From Gymnodinialimonas sp. 202GB13-11 (lineage in GTDB: Bacteria; Pseudomonadota; Alphaproteobacteria; Rhodobacterales; Rhodobacteraceae), in assembly GCF_040932485.1 (NCBI RefSeq), contig NZ_JBFRBH010000001.1, forward strand, positions 2,170,001 through 2,234,000: 64,000 bases of DNA, given 5' to 3'. Below are positions 62,814 to 64,000 of the stretch, piece after piece (position 1 is the stretch's first letter; every line of letters starts with the position of its first letter). The notes beneath the pieces were generated by a model. That model did not search any database and had not been told where the DNA came from. It saw nothing but the letters and a program-made list of their open reading frames with translations. Position numbers and translations under genes: made by a program.

Positions 62814-63764
62814 TTAGCCCTGCAACGCCTCCCACATCTCAATATCGCGCTTGTCGGTCCAGATACGCGGGTGGTCCAGACCGCGGGCCTCGTCATAAGC
62901 GCGAGCGACGTTGAAGGGGAGACAGTGTTCGTAGATCGCGTAATCCGCAAATTTTGGATCGCAGGCCTCGCGCACCGCATCCCACGCATCTTTGAGCGAG
63001 CCGTTTTTTGCGGCCACGCGGGCGGCAGGGCGGTAAGTGCTATCGACGAAATCGCGCGTGGATTCGATGGCTTTGTTCACCATGTCCTGTCCTATTAGTG
63101 CATCGCCGCGGCCCGGCGCGATGGCATCCACGTCAAAGGCCTTGATGGCGTCGAGGGTGGTACCCCAATCGGCGAAGTGACCGTCTCCGCAATAACAGGC
63201 CGAGTGATATTCGACGATGTCACCGGTGAACATCACGTTGGCGTCCGGTACATGGATCACGGCATCGCCCGCCGTGTGGGCGCGGCCCAGATGCTTGATG
63301 TCGATGCGCCGGTTGCCGAGATAGACCGTCATAGCGTCGGAGAAGGTCGTGGTCGGGTAGGTCAAGCCGGGAATGCTCTCATGGCCTTCGAACAGGCGCG
63401 GGAACCGTTGGAATTCGCTGTCCCAATCCTCCTGCCCACGCTCCACAACCATGGAACGGGCCGTGTCAGACATGATGATCTGATCCGCTCCATAGGCAGA
63501 TGCGCCGAGGACACGGACGGCATGGTAGTGGGTGAGCACGAGGTGGGAGATCGGCTTGTCGGTTACCGTGCGGACGCAGTCGATGACCTTTTGCGCCAGT
63601 CGCGGGGTGGCCTGCGCCTCAACGATCATAACGCTGTCGTCGCCGATGATGACACCGGAATTGGGATCGCCCTCGGCTGTGAAAGCATAAAGCCCATCCC
63701 CGATCTCATCGAAGGTAATCTTCTTCTCGGTCATATCCCCTTGGGAGGCGAAGGCTTTTGCCAT
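62814..63764 (-). CDS. Metallo-beta-lactamase-fold protein with only one complete metal site
   Basis: The 316-residue MBL-fold protein has lost part of the standard ligands. The HxHxDH motif reads HYHAVR (His79 and His81 kept, Asp and His replaced by Val83 and Arg84). His163 (RAHTAGD) and Asp182 (FTGD) are present, but the final histidine is Arg219 (PGRGD). So the first metal site is complete and the second is largely missing. It is 78 bases downstream of the fumarylacetoacetase stop and 74 bases upstream of the hydroxylase start. A hydrolase or lactonase acting on an aromatic intermediate is possible; the reaction is unknown. Confidence 0.8.
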   Translation of the reverse strand: MAKAFASQGDMTEKKITFDEIGDGLYAFTAEGDPNSGVIIGDDSVMIVEAQATPRLAQKVIDCVRTVTDKPISHLVLTHYHAVRVLGASAYGADQIIMSDTARSMVVERGQEDWDSEFQRFPRLFEGHESIPGLTYPTTTFSDAMTVYLGNRRIDIKHLGRAHTAGDAVIHVPDANVMFTGDIVEYHSACYCGDGHFADWGTTLDAIKAFDVDAIAPGRGDALIGQDMVNKAIESTRDFVDSTYRPAARVAAKNGSLKDAWDAVREACDPKFADYAIYEHCLPFNVARAYDEARGLDHPRIWTDKRDIEMWEALQG

Positions 63765-63842
63765 GGCATGTTGTCCTGTTTCGGTTTTTCTGGGGCCAGT
63801 GGCAGACGCCTCTGGCAGGTATAGTGTGGGAAAAAAGCTTGC

Positions 63843-64000
63843 TCAGTGTGCGAATGGGTCTTCGGCGGCTGCAAGGACTGTACCGACGCAGTGGCCGAAG
63901 CCGATGCGGTAGCCGTTGCCGTGGGCACTGCCATGCAGGGCGAGGGTGTCGCCATCCTCAATGAAGGAGCGGGGGCCGGAATCAGTTTCAATCGGTTCTT
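63843..64000 (-). CDS. Fumarylacetoacetase-like protein, C-terminal fragment (5' truncated by window edge)
   Basis: The last 51 codons of a minus-strand gene are visible, reading RSFIEDGDTLALHG and then GYRIGFGHCVGTVLAAAED before a stop at 63843-63845. The DGD-x-L-x-x-x-G and G-x-R-I-G-F-G-x-C-x-G-T-V-L pattern matches the C-terminus of fumarylacetoacetase, which hydrolyses the last intermediate of the homogentisate pathway. The start lies beyond the window. It is followed by the MBL-fold gene after 78 bases. Other FAH-superfamily hydrolases cannot be excluded from this fragment. Confidence 0.7.
   Translation of the reverse strand, partial: EPIETDSGPRSFIEDGDTLALHGSAHGNGYRIGFGHCVGTVLAAAEDPFAH

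Noticed and set aside
63731-63991. 86-residue minus-strand frame with alternating Ala/Thr/Ser
   Set aside because: It is out of frame with the fumarylacetoacetase C-terminus in the same stretch, which has family motifs.

Overview
The window looks like a chromosomal segment of a marine alphaproteobacterium of the Roseobacter group (Rhodobacteraceae). The grounds are high GC, tightly packed operons with 1-4 base start/stop overlaps, a perfect FNR-type box, a sulfite-oxidase-like soeABC set, a TRAP importer and many small-molecule catabolic modules. This placement is inference from gene content. No rRNA, tRNA, CRISPR array, transposase or phage gene was found, and no gene-free stretch exceeds about 170 bases.

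Left part (1-18 kb). A methyl-group module comes first: the truncated C-terminus of a dimethylglycine-dehydrogenase-like protein, a non-pyrrolysine MttB-family methyltransferase and a TetR regulator. Next is a ten-gene minus-strand operon (13.9 to 3.3 kb) for import and oxidation of an unknown sugar or polyol: SDR, four Gfo/Idh/MocA dehydrogenases, a sugar-phosphate-isomerase-like protein and a CUT2-type ABC importer. It faces a LacI regulator across a 100-base gap holding two 14-base operators that are reverse complements of each other. A second SDR, a membrane desaturase/hydroxylase and a second LacI regulator follow.

Middle (18-37.7 kb). An FNR-box promoter drives a small four-cysteine DUF6455-type protein. 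Then come a DapA-like lyase with an orphan molybdenum-hydroxylase large subunit, an aspartate-dehydrogenase-like gene with a LysR regulator, and a TRAP importer. A 3-hydroxyanthranilate dioxygenase, a glutamine-synthetase-like ligase and a Rieske oxygenase face an IclR regulator. A soeABC-like molybdoenzyme operon carries an extra exported protein and a structured spacer between soeA and soeB. Small housekeeping-type genes follow.

Inositol regulon (37.7-52.7 kb). Two identical perfect 16-base palindromes mark two divergent promoters. One governs an ABC importer operon that also holds a Fe(II)/2-oxoglutarate dioxygenase and an iolB paralogue, divergent from a LacI gene. The other lies between iolE plus two dehydrogenases and an iolD-iolC-iolB-aldolase-iolG operon. 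The two iolB-like genes, the dioxygenase and three inositol-dehydrogenase-type proteins suggest substrates beyond plain myo-inositol.

Right end (52.7-64 kb). An aromatic-amino-acid-decarboxylase-like enzyme and a DeoR regulator precede a minus-strand set: fumarylacetoacetase (cut by the window edge), an MBL-fold protein, a flavin hydroxylase, a DUF2783 protein, a 1048-residue reductive dehalogenase fused to its own NAD(P)H reductase, and a dimethylglycine-dehydrogenase-like protein. This looks like an aerobic route for a halogenated phenolic compound, and it is the most distinctive system in the window.
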